Part shown: piece by piece, positions 33,209 to 43,815 of the stretch
How the letters are laid out: every line of letters starts with the position of its first letter
Position numbering within the stretch: the stretch's first letter is position 1
DNA from: Pelomyxa schiedti
Taxonomy: Eukaryota > Evosea > Pelobiontida > Pelomyxidae
DNA: 48,763 bases
Direction of reading: 5' to 3'
Assembly: GCA_020536535.1 (NCBI GenBank)
Contig: JAHLWZ010000265.1
Location: 4,748 to 53,510, forward strand
The notes under the pieces: generated by a model
The model's database searches: none
Seen by the model: only the letters and a program-made list of their open reading frames with translations
What the model was told of the DNA's origin: nothing
Program-made: the position numbers and the translations under genes

Positions 33209-34626
33209 ATGAGCGGTAACACGCGTGTCGTGGATCTGCGTAGCGACACGATCACCAGGCCGACGGCGGCAATGAGGCAAGCCATTGCAACTGCAGAGGT
33301 TCGTTCTTGTGTTTTGGCTTGTTGGTTTGTTGGTTTGGTGCTGTTGGTTTCCCCACTGGGTTTTTTTTTTTTCCCTTTTTTCTCCTATTTAGTTCAACGA
33401 TTACAGGTTGGGGATGATGTTTATGGCGAGGATCCTACGGTTGCCAAGTTGGAGCGAATGGTGGCGGAAACATTGGGAAAGGAGGCAGCTTTGTTTGTTC
33501 CAACAGGCGTTATGGCAAACCAGGTGCGTATTCATTCATAATTTGCTTACCCTTCACAATAAAACCGGCTTTTTTTCCTCTTTTTCTTTTTTTTTTTTTT
33601 TCTTTTTTTGTTGCAGTCAAACTGAGTTGGGATACACTTAAAAAGATTTCCATTCATTGTCATACGAGACCTGGGCAAGAAGTTTTTTGCTCTCATTTCT
33701 CTCATGTTTACTATTACGAGTCTGGAGCCCCAGCTTGTGAGTGAAAACAAGAAGTTTTCCATTCTCTATGTGGTTACAATCTTATTGTGTGCAGTACTAT
33801 CTGGTGTGACAATGGTTCCAATTCACACACGGAATGGAATTTTCACTGCTGCGGACCTTAATACTGTTTCCAGGCCCGACAACATTCATTTCCCTCCCAC
33901 ATCTCTTGTGTGCGTCGAAAACACTGTTGGAGGTGGCGGGGGTATTGTGTGGCCTCTGGAATCCCTTGCTGAAGTATCCACGTGGTGCAAGGCAAGAGGC
34001 ATCGCACTACATATGGATGGAGCCAGGCTGTGGAACGCCAGTGTAGCTTCTGGAATTCCAGAGCGTGAATATGCTTCTCTTTGTGATTCTGTTTCTGTCT
34101 GCTTCTCCAAGGTAAAAGACTTTTTATTGACGTTGTATTTACACCTTTCCAGGGACTTGGAGCGCCAGTTGGCTCTGCTGTCGTGGGCACCAAGGAATTT
34201 ATTGCACGGGCACGTGCGTTTAGGAAAGTACTAGGAGGTGGTATGAGACAAGTCGGAATAATAGCTGCTGGTGCACTTTACGCACTTGAGAATAATCGTC
34301 CCCGCCTGGCTGATGACCATGCCAATGCCAAGAGGTATTTCCGCAATACAAGTTTTTTCCACTTGACCATCTCAAGGTTTGCAGTAGGAATTTCCAAAAT
34401 CCCTGGGATTGCAATTGATGTTGAAGCCGTACAAACCAACATATTGATGTTTTCTCTATCAAGTGCAACACGCGTGACCTTGCCAGAACTGGTTGACAGC
34501 CTGAAAAAACAGCATATTCTTGTTAGTGCTGTTGATTCCACCCGCATCAGAGTAGTCACATCCATGGAAGTCACAGAAAGAGATATGGAAACCGCAATAG
34601 CAGCCATTGCCGCTGCTCTAGCTTAA
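33209..34626 (+). CDS. GLY1: L-threonine aldolase (low-specificity, PLP-dependent)
   Basis: It cleaves L-threonine (and allo-threonine) to glycine and acetaldehyde; cytosolic, glycine supply. The family signatures run in order: [115 protein letters not shown] joined to [12 protein letters not shown], and [20 protein letters not shown]. The Lys in SKGLGAPVG is the PLP-binding residue. It has about seven exons; the length fits the family (about 340 residues). One intron (from 33523) has two candidate acceptors: TTGCAG at 33616 gives an immediate in-frame stop, whereas AAAAAG at 33645 restores the family sequence. The C-terminal end [14 protein letters not shown] at 34626 is normal. Confidence 0.92.
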
Positions 34627-34691
34627 AAACTGAAAAAACTTGGAAAAAAAAAGAAAGTGCTTTGTTGTGCCATACTTTTTCCTATTATCTT

Positions 34692-36953
34692 TTAAAAGTG
34701 AGAGCTTTGTTGTGCCCTTGAATACCTTTGCTTGTACCACAGCAATAAGGAGTGCACTCGTGACTGTATTTCCACAGGCAAGTGCGAGAATGCATCAGGC
34801 TTGTCAATAGGTACCAGAAACAGGTCCTGGATGTCACGAACCGACATGGAGCTGTTGTCCGGGTGTTGTGTTGGTTGTGGTTCTGAGTTATGGGATGTGG
34901 TGGTTCTCATGGTGGGCCATGGTTCGGGTGTTACTGGTGGTTTGGGGATTCGGAACAAGGGAATTTTGGCCAGCCGGGAAATGTATACATTGTTTGTAGG
35001 TAGGTTGCGAATTTCAGGGGGGATGCAGTTCAGGTACATGGCGGAGTAAAGCTTGTAGTGAGACCGCATTTGCGAGGTCGTGCTGAGAAGTAGACTGATA
35101 ACTCTCTTGTCTAACTGAAATGGTTAATCTGCTTACTGAAGACAACTGAAGGAGTGAGGGAAGCACACGAAAGGAAAAAAGAGACCACTGAAGAATGACC
35201 GGTAGGGTTCTGAAAAGAACTGCCGTTTACGCATCCCTCCATAGACATCAGAAAGAAAGCTACGAGTAAAAATCAGCATGTGGCCAAGAAAATCCCAGTT
35301 TTCCCGGTGAATTTCTTTGACAAAGTCAGAGAATTCGGATATTGCAGAGATACAGAAACAAGGCTTCACTTTGTTGGAAGAGGCTATATCTGGCATCCTG
35401 ATGATTCCTTGGACCATTTGACACACACAAGTGGGATTTGAAAGCTGATTCAAAATTGGTGATATCCGAAAGCAGTGCATTCCAACAAACTCGGTCCCAT
35501 ACCCTCCGTGCATGAGTAAAGATGAAGAAATTTTGGAGGCAGCCAAGGGCAGTAAGTGGTCACCAATTGAGTGATCCGAAATTTCAAGGGCTTCAGCAAC
35601 TTTAGGTGCAATGGTTGCATCTGAAGGATTCCCGTTGTGGGTTGCGAAAGCCACGCTTTGACGCTGGTGTGTATGGAGACACGTTGCTAGCAGGCGAGTA
35701 TCGGCACCCCCGGTTAAAGAGGCCCGCTTTAAGTCACCATTTGACCCACTGTACCCATCCTGGACAGCCTGTTTGATTCGTGTGTGCAGTTCAATGGAAA
35801 AGTTACAAAGCTCATCACAACTTGAGGCGGTAGTCAAAGAATTAGGTGGAATGACTGCTGTGTCGGTATGCCTGACTAAATTGGGAATCATTCCCGCAGG
35901 GGATGCATTCATGTGCAAAAAGGAGCCCACGGGAATTCTGCTTACGGATTCAAGAAAAGTATTATCAGATAAGGTAACACCAAAGCTGAGGTACTCCAGA
36001 ATAGAATGAACACACAACTCTGTCTCAATACTACCAGCAATACACTCCCATAATGATGTTACAATGAATACATCAACGCCATTAATATGTCTCGAAGTAA
36101 AGAAGAGGGGGTAAAGTCCCATGGAGTCCGTGTGAGCTTCCACCGTCAAATCCTCTCCGAGGTCAGACCTTTTCTTCTCAACAGATATATAAGCATAAGC
36201 TCCACAAACAGAATTGAAGCGAGCAGAGTCGCCCCGCATGTGCAACGAGAGAATCTCCTCTGGAGGTTCCAAAGCCTCACCGTTGCACCGTGAACTTTCC
36301 GTTGGATTTCCAGTGAGATTGTAAGCAAACCCCCCACATGCCACAGCCACGTGTGAACTCGAGTGCGCGTCGGTGCATTCAGGGCGGCCGGTGTATTTCC
36401 CGCACAGCCGGCATCCCACAGCTACACCAGACCTCTTTCTGGTTATACTAGTTGATTCACACTCTGCAGCCCCATCGTAAACAGGTGCCCCCGATGGCAC
36501 TGATTCGGCGGCCGTTGTAGTGTTCGCAGTTGCTTCTGTGACGCCCACGGACGGCCAACTTGGGTGCGGGGTGCCGCCGGGGGCGCGGTGGCGCCCGGTC
36601 TGTTCCGAGTTGGGTGGCGGTTGTGGTGGCCGCGGCACTAGTTGCCTGCTGCCGTCGGGCACAGGCGATGCTACCAACATGGCGCGGCAGTGCCACCCCG
36701 AAGCCGAGGACACGGACACCCTGTGTACGTCGTCTGTGCCGGACGACTCACCCCACGCACTCTCGTAGTACTCTTCGTCTTCGTCGTCGGGCCCGTACTC
36801 ATCATCGGGTCGGCGGTTCTCCCCTTCATTGTGGGAACTGCCGACACCACGACACACCCGGAGGAAAGCCATGGCGATTTTGTGTTCCGTCTCTAGCGCA
36901 GCCCCCCGATCCTGGGAAGCGCACACAACACCCAACACCTGATTCGCCATCAT
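34692..36953 (-). CDS. Asparagine-synthase-like protein with degenerate amidotransferase region
   Basis: Two exons (36953-35169 and 35114-34692) join over a 54-nt intron to give 735 residues. The N-terminal half includes an acidic Tyr/Asp tract and a Pro/Ser-rich insert coded by GC-rich DNA. It then carries class II glutaminase-like strands (VCGAYAYISVEKKRSDL, DSMGLYPLFFTSRHINGVDV, SILEYLSFGVTLSDNTFLES) but starts MMANQVLGVV, without the catalytic Cys2. The synthase domain has the PP-loop as SLTGGADTRLLATCL (usually S-G-G-x-D-S), then GNPSDATIAPKVAEAL and the C-terminal FFPF joined to LDKRVISLLLSTTSQMR. It resembles ASNSD1 and bacterial asparagine-synthase-related proteins more than true AsnB. 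Loss of Cys2 and the altered PP-loop make classical asparagine synthesis from glutamine unlikely; an ammonia-dependent or other ATP-pyrophosphatase role is possible. Confidence 0.75.
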
Positions 36954-37259
36954 CCTTTTCCAAGAACAACTGAAATTTGATGGCACTCGCGAGGGTTGTT
37001 ATTAAAGATACTTGATGGTGCCTGTTAAGAAACCAACCCAGACAAACAAGTACTTGGGTCAATACACAAGGTGTTGAAATAACAACTGGTTGCGAACTCA
37101 CATCTAATTCCCTTTAAGGAGAAAAAATGCAGTTCAAGTTGGCAACGCCACCCAGCAAGTTGGCGGAACCGAAACCAACATGCCGACGAGAAAACCTTTT
37201 AAGGAACGAACTGTTTACAACGCCACTCCCAAACAAGAATACCAACACAACGACTTCCT
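36954..37259. promoter_or_regulatory. Divergent intergenic region, asparagine-synthase-like / dynamin-ART
   Basis: This 306-bp gene-free stretch separates divergent starts at 36953 (minus) and 37260 (plus). Two similar blocks, CCCTTTAAGGA (about 37111) and CCTTTTAAGGAA (about 37194), are the only repeated elements noticed. It is inferred to hold both promoters. Confidence 0.35.
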
Positions 37260-40200
37260 ATGTTAGACACATTCCGCGAGGTGAAGAAGGTACTACTGGA
37301 GATTGACAGCCAGATACCGGCCCTGCTCGGACCCTCCACCAGTAAATGGCACACGCCACTGAGCATCCCGCCCGTGGGTGTAGCCCTCATCGGGGAAGTC
37401 AAGGCCGGCAAGAGCATGGTGGGCAACGTCCTCATGCGAGAGGAGCTCCTACCCTCCGACGTCCTCGCCTGCACGAGCCGCATGACCGTCGTTATGGCAC
37501 CCCCCAGGCCCCATGAGGCCCCGCCGCCCCCTCCCGCTACCACGACCCAGACCCATAATATAAGCAACGCGAGTGCTGCGGCGGCGGATGCCAGCTCCGG
37601 GGCACACGGCGACGCTGGTGGTGAGGAGGAGGCGAGGCCACGCAGTGTTTTGCTGGTGATGAAGGATGGGACTCGGCAGGGACCAATAGAGTTCGAGGGG
37701 GAGGTCCCTCGCCACTGCGTTGCTGTAAGGGTCAGCCCGGACCCTGTTGGCCACACAGAAGTGTTTCTGGAGCGATGCAACTTTTTAGGTGATGTGATTC
37801 TCCAGGACTTCCCGGGCGTGAATGACAACACTGAAATAGAATCGGCGGTGTTTGAGAATCTCTCTGCTGTGTCAGGGGTGATATTCGTGTTGAACGCTTC
37901 TCAGGGGTGCTTCACACAGTCTGCTCGTCAGGTACTTCAGGCACTCCGTTCCAAGTGGGCGGGTCCCCCAAGGCCGATCCTATTTGTAGTGAATAAGATG
38001 GACACAATTGCGGCAAGCTTACCTGCTGTGAAGAGAAGGAATAAAGCAGTGGTAAAGGCGAAAGAGGAGGAATTGCTGAATTCTATCTTTCTGTCAATCC
38101 AGAAGGAATACCCCTCGCTTAATGATTCATCCTGGAATACTTCTACGCATTTTACCTCACTTTCTGCCCAGCGGTGCATGGAATCTATTGTGGACCCAGA
38201 GAATCAAACACCAGAGGAAATAGTTGAGCTGGAGGCAAAAGTTGGATTCCTCTTGCAAAATACAATGAAATCCCTCATCTTACAAGCTAAGATGGAACTG
38301 GTCGGGTATCTTGACAGTTGGCTGAATGCTTGTTACAACCTTAAGGGGTTGGAAGTCTCTACTGCTGCCGCAAGAAACCTTGTTACCAGCATATCTACAC
38401 CGGCTTTTTTAGTCTCCATCCAAAGACTTACAACACAGCGAGTGCACAGAGCTTTTCTTCAGGTCATAGACGCACTGCCTAAAATAAAAGCAATATCACT
38501 ACAACATGACCTTCCAAGCTTCCCCCCCAATAATGTGATGTTGCACGACGCAATTGTGGAGCATGTTAGTGACTTTACCTTTTCTCTGTTGAGGGAGAAG
38601 CTACATGAGGGAGTGGAACGCGAGTATATTTCACTGGCGGAAGACTTCACCAACCTGTTGGTGGAGTCAAATCCTGTTTTGCAAACTTCTTCCCTCCAAG
38701 ATCGGTCTATAGCTTTGTTCTCTTCTATTTTAATACCGTTTCTTCTCAAGTGTAATCCAGCTAGATCATACTTCAGTTCACTTTCTTTCTGGTATAGAAC
38801 TTTAATGAGTCTGAAATTTGCTCTTATTTCCCCGGGTCTACTAGCCAAGGAGATCCAAGAGAGAACCATTATTCGTGTCTTATACCAATTTCAGAAATCA
38901 GTCCCCTCCCTTGAGAAGTCTCTTTCTGAAGAATTGTCAACCACGGTTACTGAGGTAATCACCTCAGATTTGAAAAATCAACTTGACAAACTGGAAATTC
39001 AGCGATACGAAGCCCTTGCACAAGGAGGTACTACTTCAACTGATATGCTAAAAACAGTTTCTTGGTGGGCCATCGAAGCAAGGTTGTCAGGCAACAAAAT
39101 GGTAGCACCTCTGGACATGACTGGCGCGATTCTTATGCATAAAGATTGGCAGGGTTGTATTTACCAAGGGTGCAAACGGAGTGGGAAAGATTGTTGTGCC
39201 AAGTTACTCCATCTTAATCTCCCACGCGAAGTGCTGCAAAGTATATTCCTGCAACTGTTCGCTTGCAAGTTTAATCTGAAACCGGGATTTGATTGCGCAT
39301 ATGTTTCAAACACAGATGGTACCTCTTCAATTGCCATAATCACTGATGACTGTATGTCATGCACATCATCTCACCTGGAGGAGAGGATGATAGACATGCA
39401 CGAAGAAGCGCTTATTACTCTCCCACCTGTAGAGATGCTGTTTGCCACTGCATCCCAAGTTTCGATTGATGCTGCAGTTGCAGCGGTCCAAGCAACACCA
39501 CAGGTTTTCCCCTTCTTTCTTCCTCAATTCATTGATTAAATAGTTGCCTAAGACTTTTTCTCTGGATATTGTGAAACAAGTTACCTTTTCCAAGGAAAAG
39601 GCAACCAATGACAACCTTTGCGCTCCACATGCACGCCTCATAAATACGGGAATGGCACTCTCATTGGACGAAGCTGCTAGCATTGTTCTTTACACCATGG
39701 ATAAGCCAGTGTGCATGTACCTTTGGTTGAACAAGCAACTGCGGTCCCTGACCCGTACTGAAAAGACACTTGGCCCTTGGTTGCCATACCTGAGCATCCT
39801 CTCCACAGCATTGCATAAACTGAAGGTTACTACTAGTATCTACCAATCTGTTTTGCATTTAACAACCACCCAAAAGCCATTTGCTGGAGCCGAAGTATAC
39901 CGTGGAATGAGCAGACTACCTGAGAAATACACAGAGAAATTCAATCCTGGAAGAGTTATTACGTGGTATGGACTGGCCAGCACCAGTGTCAACCGCTTTG
40001 ACGCAGAGAGGTTCGCAACGTCAAACAACACTAGGGGGATGATAGTCACTATCTCACACCCAATTGGTTACGAAATCACTGACTTCAGTGCATTCCCCAG
40101 TGAACAAGAAGTGCTGATGCTGCCTGGTAAAATCTACCTTTCTAACCCCTTCGTCGTAGCAAAACTCACTGTTGGCAGGGAGCAAATTCAAAGTGACTAG
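37260..40200 (+). CDS. Dynamin-like large GTPase fused to C-terminal mono-ADP-ribosyltransferase
   Basis: Two exons (37260-39503, 39544-40200) join in phase over a 40-nt intron, 966 residues. The GTPase has a P-loop GEVKAGKS (45-52), a G3 motif DFPGVND (183-189) and a G4 motif NKMD (245-248). An Ala/Pro-rich insert (about 80-125) comes from GC-rich DNA. A long helical middle resembles dynamin or IFN-inducible GTPase stalks. Residues about 620-720 are Cys-rich, with a faint kinase-N-lobe look (CIYQGCKRSGKDCCAKLL), unproven. The C-terminus is an R-S-E-class ART: LYTMDKPVCMYLWLNKQLR, VYRGM (Arg868), ASTSVN (Ser894-Ser896) and FSAFPSEQEVLMLPG (E-x-E at 935-937). All catalytic positions are present, so it is probably active, with arginine as the expected acceptor. 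I infer a membrane-remodelling or defence GTPase that modifies proteins where it assembles. Confidence 0.88.
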
Positions 40201-40314
40201 TTTTGAGGACGACCCCAGCAAGCCTCACGCCACAGCCACAATTGATCAAATTCCTTATTGACTTAAGTTGCATCTTTTTAAAAAAATTGTTGTTGTCTTA
40301 ACAGAAAAGAGGTG

Positions 40315-42836
40315 TCAAGCAAACCACACGAGATAACACAAGAAAGCAGCTACGATTGCAGCACATGACATAAACAGGAGCCTGCACCTGATAGTCTCTT
40401 CCCTCTTGACCTTTTTAGCCTCTTTCCTCATTTGGTCGAGAAGATCGTTCTTCTGGTCAAAAGTGTCAATGCTGAGTGCCGCCATCAATTTGGCCATGAA
40501 TTCGTCAGTGCGGGAATAAATACGGAATGTGCAGAACCGGTCACATGGAGTGTGTTGTATATTTACCAGAGCCAGCTGTGTTGTTTTTTGTTTGTTCCGT
40601 TAAGTGTGCGAGGAATATCTGGTGTTTTCACAAACCTTTCCATTTGGATTTTTCAAGCACTTGTCACACAAGGATGCCGCTGGTTGAACATTCATACTCG
40701 TGCCCAGAATTACCGACAGGTCACTGCGCCGAGCGTGCTCGATTGCTGGTAAAAACTGGTCTTCAGGCATGTTTTCCGTGAAGTGGACAATGGTGTCACG
40801 AAGGTCTCCGCCGCAATCGCACTTTCTCCCTGTGAATTCACGTTAAAGGCAATTAATTTCAGATAGACACTAACCCGTCAAGTGGGTCCACCTGTCAGTA
40901 CGTGAGTGTAGTGTATTGAAAGGTCTCAGGTAGTCACGATGGCATTTAACACAATATTCTCTGTAGCAATTTCCGTGGAGCTCTGAGATTTGTTCCCGTT
41001 GGACACCAGAGCGGCGATGTAATCCATCAAGATTGGTACTTATGAGGAATTTTACGAGGCCTTTTCTTGTTGTAGGTGTTGGCATTAAAGTCAATATGAC
41101 AGTGTTTGAAAGTATATATACCTCAACAGCTCAGCAATGGCGTAATGTGTGTACGTGGGAAATGCCGATTCAAGTTCTGGGGTTTCTCGGAATAGTTCAC
41201 CCCGTGCCCGTGCGGTCCAGCAGCCATCAGGACCTGAGTTGGTAGGGATCAGACTCTCAGACTCTCAACATGGAATTGCAAAAGGATACCCCTGTAATCA
41301 GGAATAGATGCTGCAGTAGAAACGCCAGCCCCAGTAAAAAAGACACAATGTCGTGCTTCTCGCATTGCTTGAGCGACTTGCTGTGCTTTCAATGTGATTG
41401 ACTCTGAACTTTCAGTGTACTCAGCAATCTCCTGCTCATAGAGCAGCCCCATTGAGTCATAGGGTATAGCGGACACTATGGTAGGCTTAGACCCTGAGAA
41501 ATACCATGGAATAAGGGAAGTATTGTACCCAGGCTGTTGGCTTTTTCCTGCTCTTCCTGTTCATGCAGTAATGTATCCAGTGTACGATCAGCAGCACCGA
41601 GTAAATTGCAATTTTCTGGTTGAACATAAGGTCTTGTTGTCTGTGAGATATGTTAGTTTCACATCGAATTAGGAAGTATTTACTAGGCTTTTGAGGTCCT
41701 CTGCAAAGGTTGTAATTGATGTAGCATCAAAATCTTGAACTGCATATCGACGAAGAGGCTCAGTTGGAATCTGCATTTGTTGAATGGAAAATGGAGAAAA
41801 AGATACATTCACCTTCACAACGGTATTTGGGTTAGTGCCGGGCTTCACTTGTACAATCTCTGCACTATTACCACAGCAGTGAGTGTCCCATATAATCTGA
41901 TTTCTTTTCTTAGCAAAAAAACAAATCCTACGATGTGAAAGAATACCTTGGTGTTGTCTACAAGTGTAGGGGAGTCGTCAAACTGGAAAACGGTATTCTT
42001 GACATTGTGACAACGGATGGTTCTAAGAAGTACCATGTCAAAAAAGACATAGCAGTCTGCAATGAGAGAAGCTTAGGCGGAAATTTGCGTTAATAAACTT
42101 TTCATACTGTTAAAGTTGGCAAATTCACAACTATCTGTTCCGATCACAACAGAGTCAAGAACCTAGAGCATTTTAGAAAACAATGAGGGGAACAACAATT
42201 TCACCTGCACAGTTGCATTTTCGGCATTAACAACACTTATGTGGGCAAGTTTCTGGTTGGTAGCAATAACAACACATGCATCACTGATGTCATGAAGAGC
42301 TATAATGTGGTTTGACCTCAGGTTCCTAACAAACTTCTCTCCACTCTTGAATGGCCCCTATATAGATTTCCACAATTAGGGTTTTGTCCCTTTTCGACAA
42401 TTTAAGTCTTGTAAACACACTGGGCATAACAGCACATCAAATCCCAAATCAAATCATCACCCTCGAAACCACAACCCCAAACCCATAATAGTTGGTTTTC
42501 GTCTCCACAACACACCAGCCTCACGAGCCGCTTCGGAATTCGCGGGGGCGGAATCACGCCGTCCGAGTAAGAGGCAGGCCTCGGCTCCGCCGTAGCGGCC
42601 GTCACGGGCTCCTCTCCCACAATTGCCTCGGGCACCACCGCCGCAGCACTCGACGTAGTATCCGGCGCTGCAGCCGCTGCCGACTCCTCCCCGCTGGTGC
42701 TAGTGGTGCTACTCGTAGCCGTCGTAGTGGCCGTCGTAGGTGCTGTGGGCGTGGCGTCGGTTGGTGCGATGGGCGTCGTCGTCGGTGTGACCGTCGTAGC
42801 TTCTGGTGCAGGTGCGTCGCCGCTCGTGGCGTCCAT
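40315..42836 (-). CDS. Class IV (SIRT6/7-like) sirtuin with long N-terminal region and C-terminal tail anchor
   Basis: The start at 42836 (MDATSGDAPAPEATTVTP) opens a GC-rich Ala/Thr-rich exon. Small exons then encode an unrecognised domain (SGEKFVRNLRSNHIIALHDI, LAHISVVNAENATVQ, IIWDTHCCGNSAEIVQVKPG, PLRRYAVQDFDATSITTFAE). The sirtuin core follows: CVFFTGAGVSTAASIPDYRG, PDGCWTARARGEL, STNLDGLHRRSG, ISELHGN with the catalytic His, zinc cysteines CVKC and CDC, LRDTIVHFTENMP, SVILGTSMNVQPAS and LALVNIQHTPCDRF. After MAKLMAALSIDTF a basic stretch (KEAKKVKREETIRCR) leads to a 20-residue hydrophobic end, LLFMSCAAIVAAFLCYLVWF, and stop. That is a tail-anchor topology, placing the deacylase in the cytosol on a membrane. 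The usual Q-N-x-D is T-N-L-D. The GT/AG joints keep frame throughout; the N-terminal exons are the least certain. Confidence 0.82.
41234..41289 (-). other. Predicted U12-type intron in the sirtuin gene
   Basis: The 56-nt intron between PDYRG and PDGCWT starts GTATCCTTTT, which fits the U12 donor consensus RTATCCTTT at every position. ATCCCTACC, ending 8 nt before the acceptor AG, matches the U12 branch consensus TTCCTTAAC at 6 of 9 positions. Removal restores the sirtuin frame exactly. A direct repeat AGAGTCTG x2 lies inside. Confidence 0.6.
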
Positions 42837-42912
42837 TGTTGTTGACGATAGATTGGTGATGCTTTTGTTTTTTTTTTTTTTTGTAAAGTGTTGGATCTTT
42901 ACTTTCGCAGAA
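42837..42912. promoter_or_regulatory. 76-bp shared promoter of a divergent pair
   Basis: A 16-nt T run (about 42867-42882) occupies the centre of this 76-bp gap between the sirtuin ATG (42836) and the plus-strand ATG (42913). A nucleosome-excluding poly(dA:dT) bidirectional promoter is inferred. Confidence 0.45.
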
Positions 42913-43791
42913 ATGGAGTCACAAAAGAAACAGCCCCATCTTCCTTTGGAAGGTTCACTGGGCCAACTCCCACTCGCTGCCTCTGGCTGCTACTTCGATC
43001 CCAAGATCCCAAGAGGTACCGCTCATGGAGATCCTCAGATTCCCAACAAATCTACTACGAGGTCAAATTGAGCTTCCAGTGTTCCAGATGAGCTTGCACT
43101 GTCACGTGACGATAGAGAAGGTTAGAACGAGTGGTGTGAACGACGGGTTTACGGTGCCATCGGTTGGTACGTCACGGTCGTCGAGGGTCACGAAGACACG
43201 CACGCATCCTGTCCAAATAGCCCTCGATGGTGCACCCCCTTTGTCCTTTTTCCCCTTTCCCCCCCCCTTTTTTTTCGTTTTGTTGTACTAAGTTTACACT
43301 TTACTTACCTCTGTACACTATGGTGCCATTACGTGTTAATAACTCCCGTGCAAAACTAATATAGTTGAAAAGATTGGAACAGACCCCTTTTGATTGTGGG
43401 GGGAGATATTTGCAGGGCAAGTCTCGAGGATGTAGAAATCACACTCTACAAAAATTTCATTAACCAGGGAAAGGCCACTATTGCAATTGGTTACCCTGGT
43501 GGTGCAATAGTGCGTACTCTGCCCAAAAACCAACACTTCAATTAAACCGAGGCTCTTAACGGTGCCATTATAGAATACACCATAATACAACTGTAGGAAC
43601 ATTTAATGCTCTCTGAGGCGGAACCGGAACAACTTCGTAACTTTATAACAACTCTCGAAAAGGCAAAAGCTCACCCAGAAGGTTGTACTCTAATTTGGAT
43701 GCCCACAAGCTCACATTACATTAGCTTTCCGAAACCAAGCCCCTTCAGATTAAAAAGTGAAGAAACTAGCACACAACTTTCCAATGTTTAA
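42913..43791 (+). CDS. Hypothetical protein, unknown
   Basis: Exon 1 (from 42913) reads MESQKKQPHLPLEGSLGQLP then SGCYFDPKIPR. It is followed by a small exon DELALSRDDRE (about 43089-43120) and an unusually long intron (about 260 nt, with C and T runs). Then comes LLIVGGDICRASLEDVEITL with KNFINQGKATIAIGYPGGAI (about 43390-43512). The last exon begins EHLMLSEAEPEQLRNFITTL and ends SEETSTQLSNV at 43791. The parts are soluble and helix/strand mixed with no membrane segment. The joints keep frame but some acceptor choices are ambiguous. I do not recognise a family. The stop lies only 24 bp from the convergent DnaJ stop. Confidence 0.5.
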
Positions 43792-43815
43792 AAAAGATGT
43801 AGAGTTTTGTTTTGT

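Noticed and set aside
37199-37831. 210-residue minus-strand ORF
   Set aside because: Antisense to the GTPase domain, whose motifs are unambiguous on the plus strand.
39544-40200. ADP-ribosyltransferase reading frame as a separate gene
   Set aside because: The frame opens at a TTG, lacks an ATG before the first conserved motif, and joins the GTPase exon in phase over a 40-nt GT...AG intron; a fusion explains all of this.
41249-41476. Sirtuin gene starting at 41476
   Set aside because: That start is a GTG and the frame continues upstream into an acceptor site; further minus-strand exons extend in phase to an ATG at 42836.
41900-42075. Plus-strand ORF NKSYDVKEYLGVVYKC... inside the sirtuin locus
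   Set aside because: It reads plausibly, but minus-strand exons on both sides must be joined across it in phase and no plus-strand neighbours extend it.
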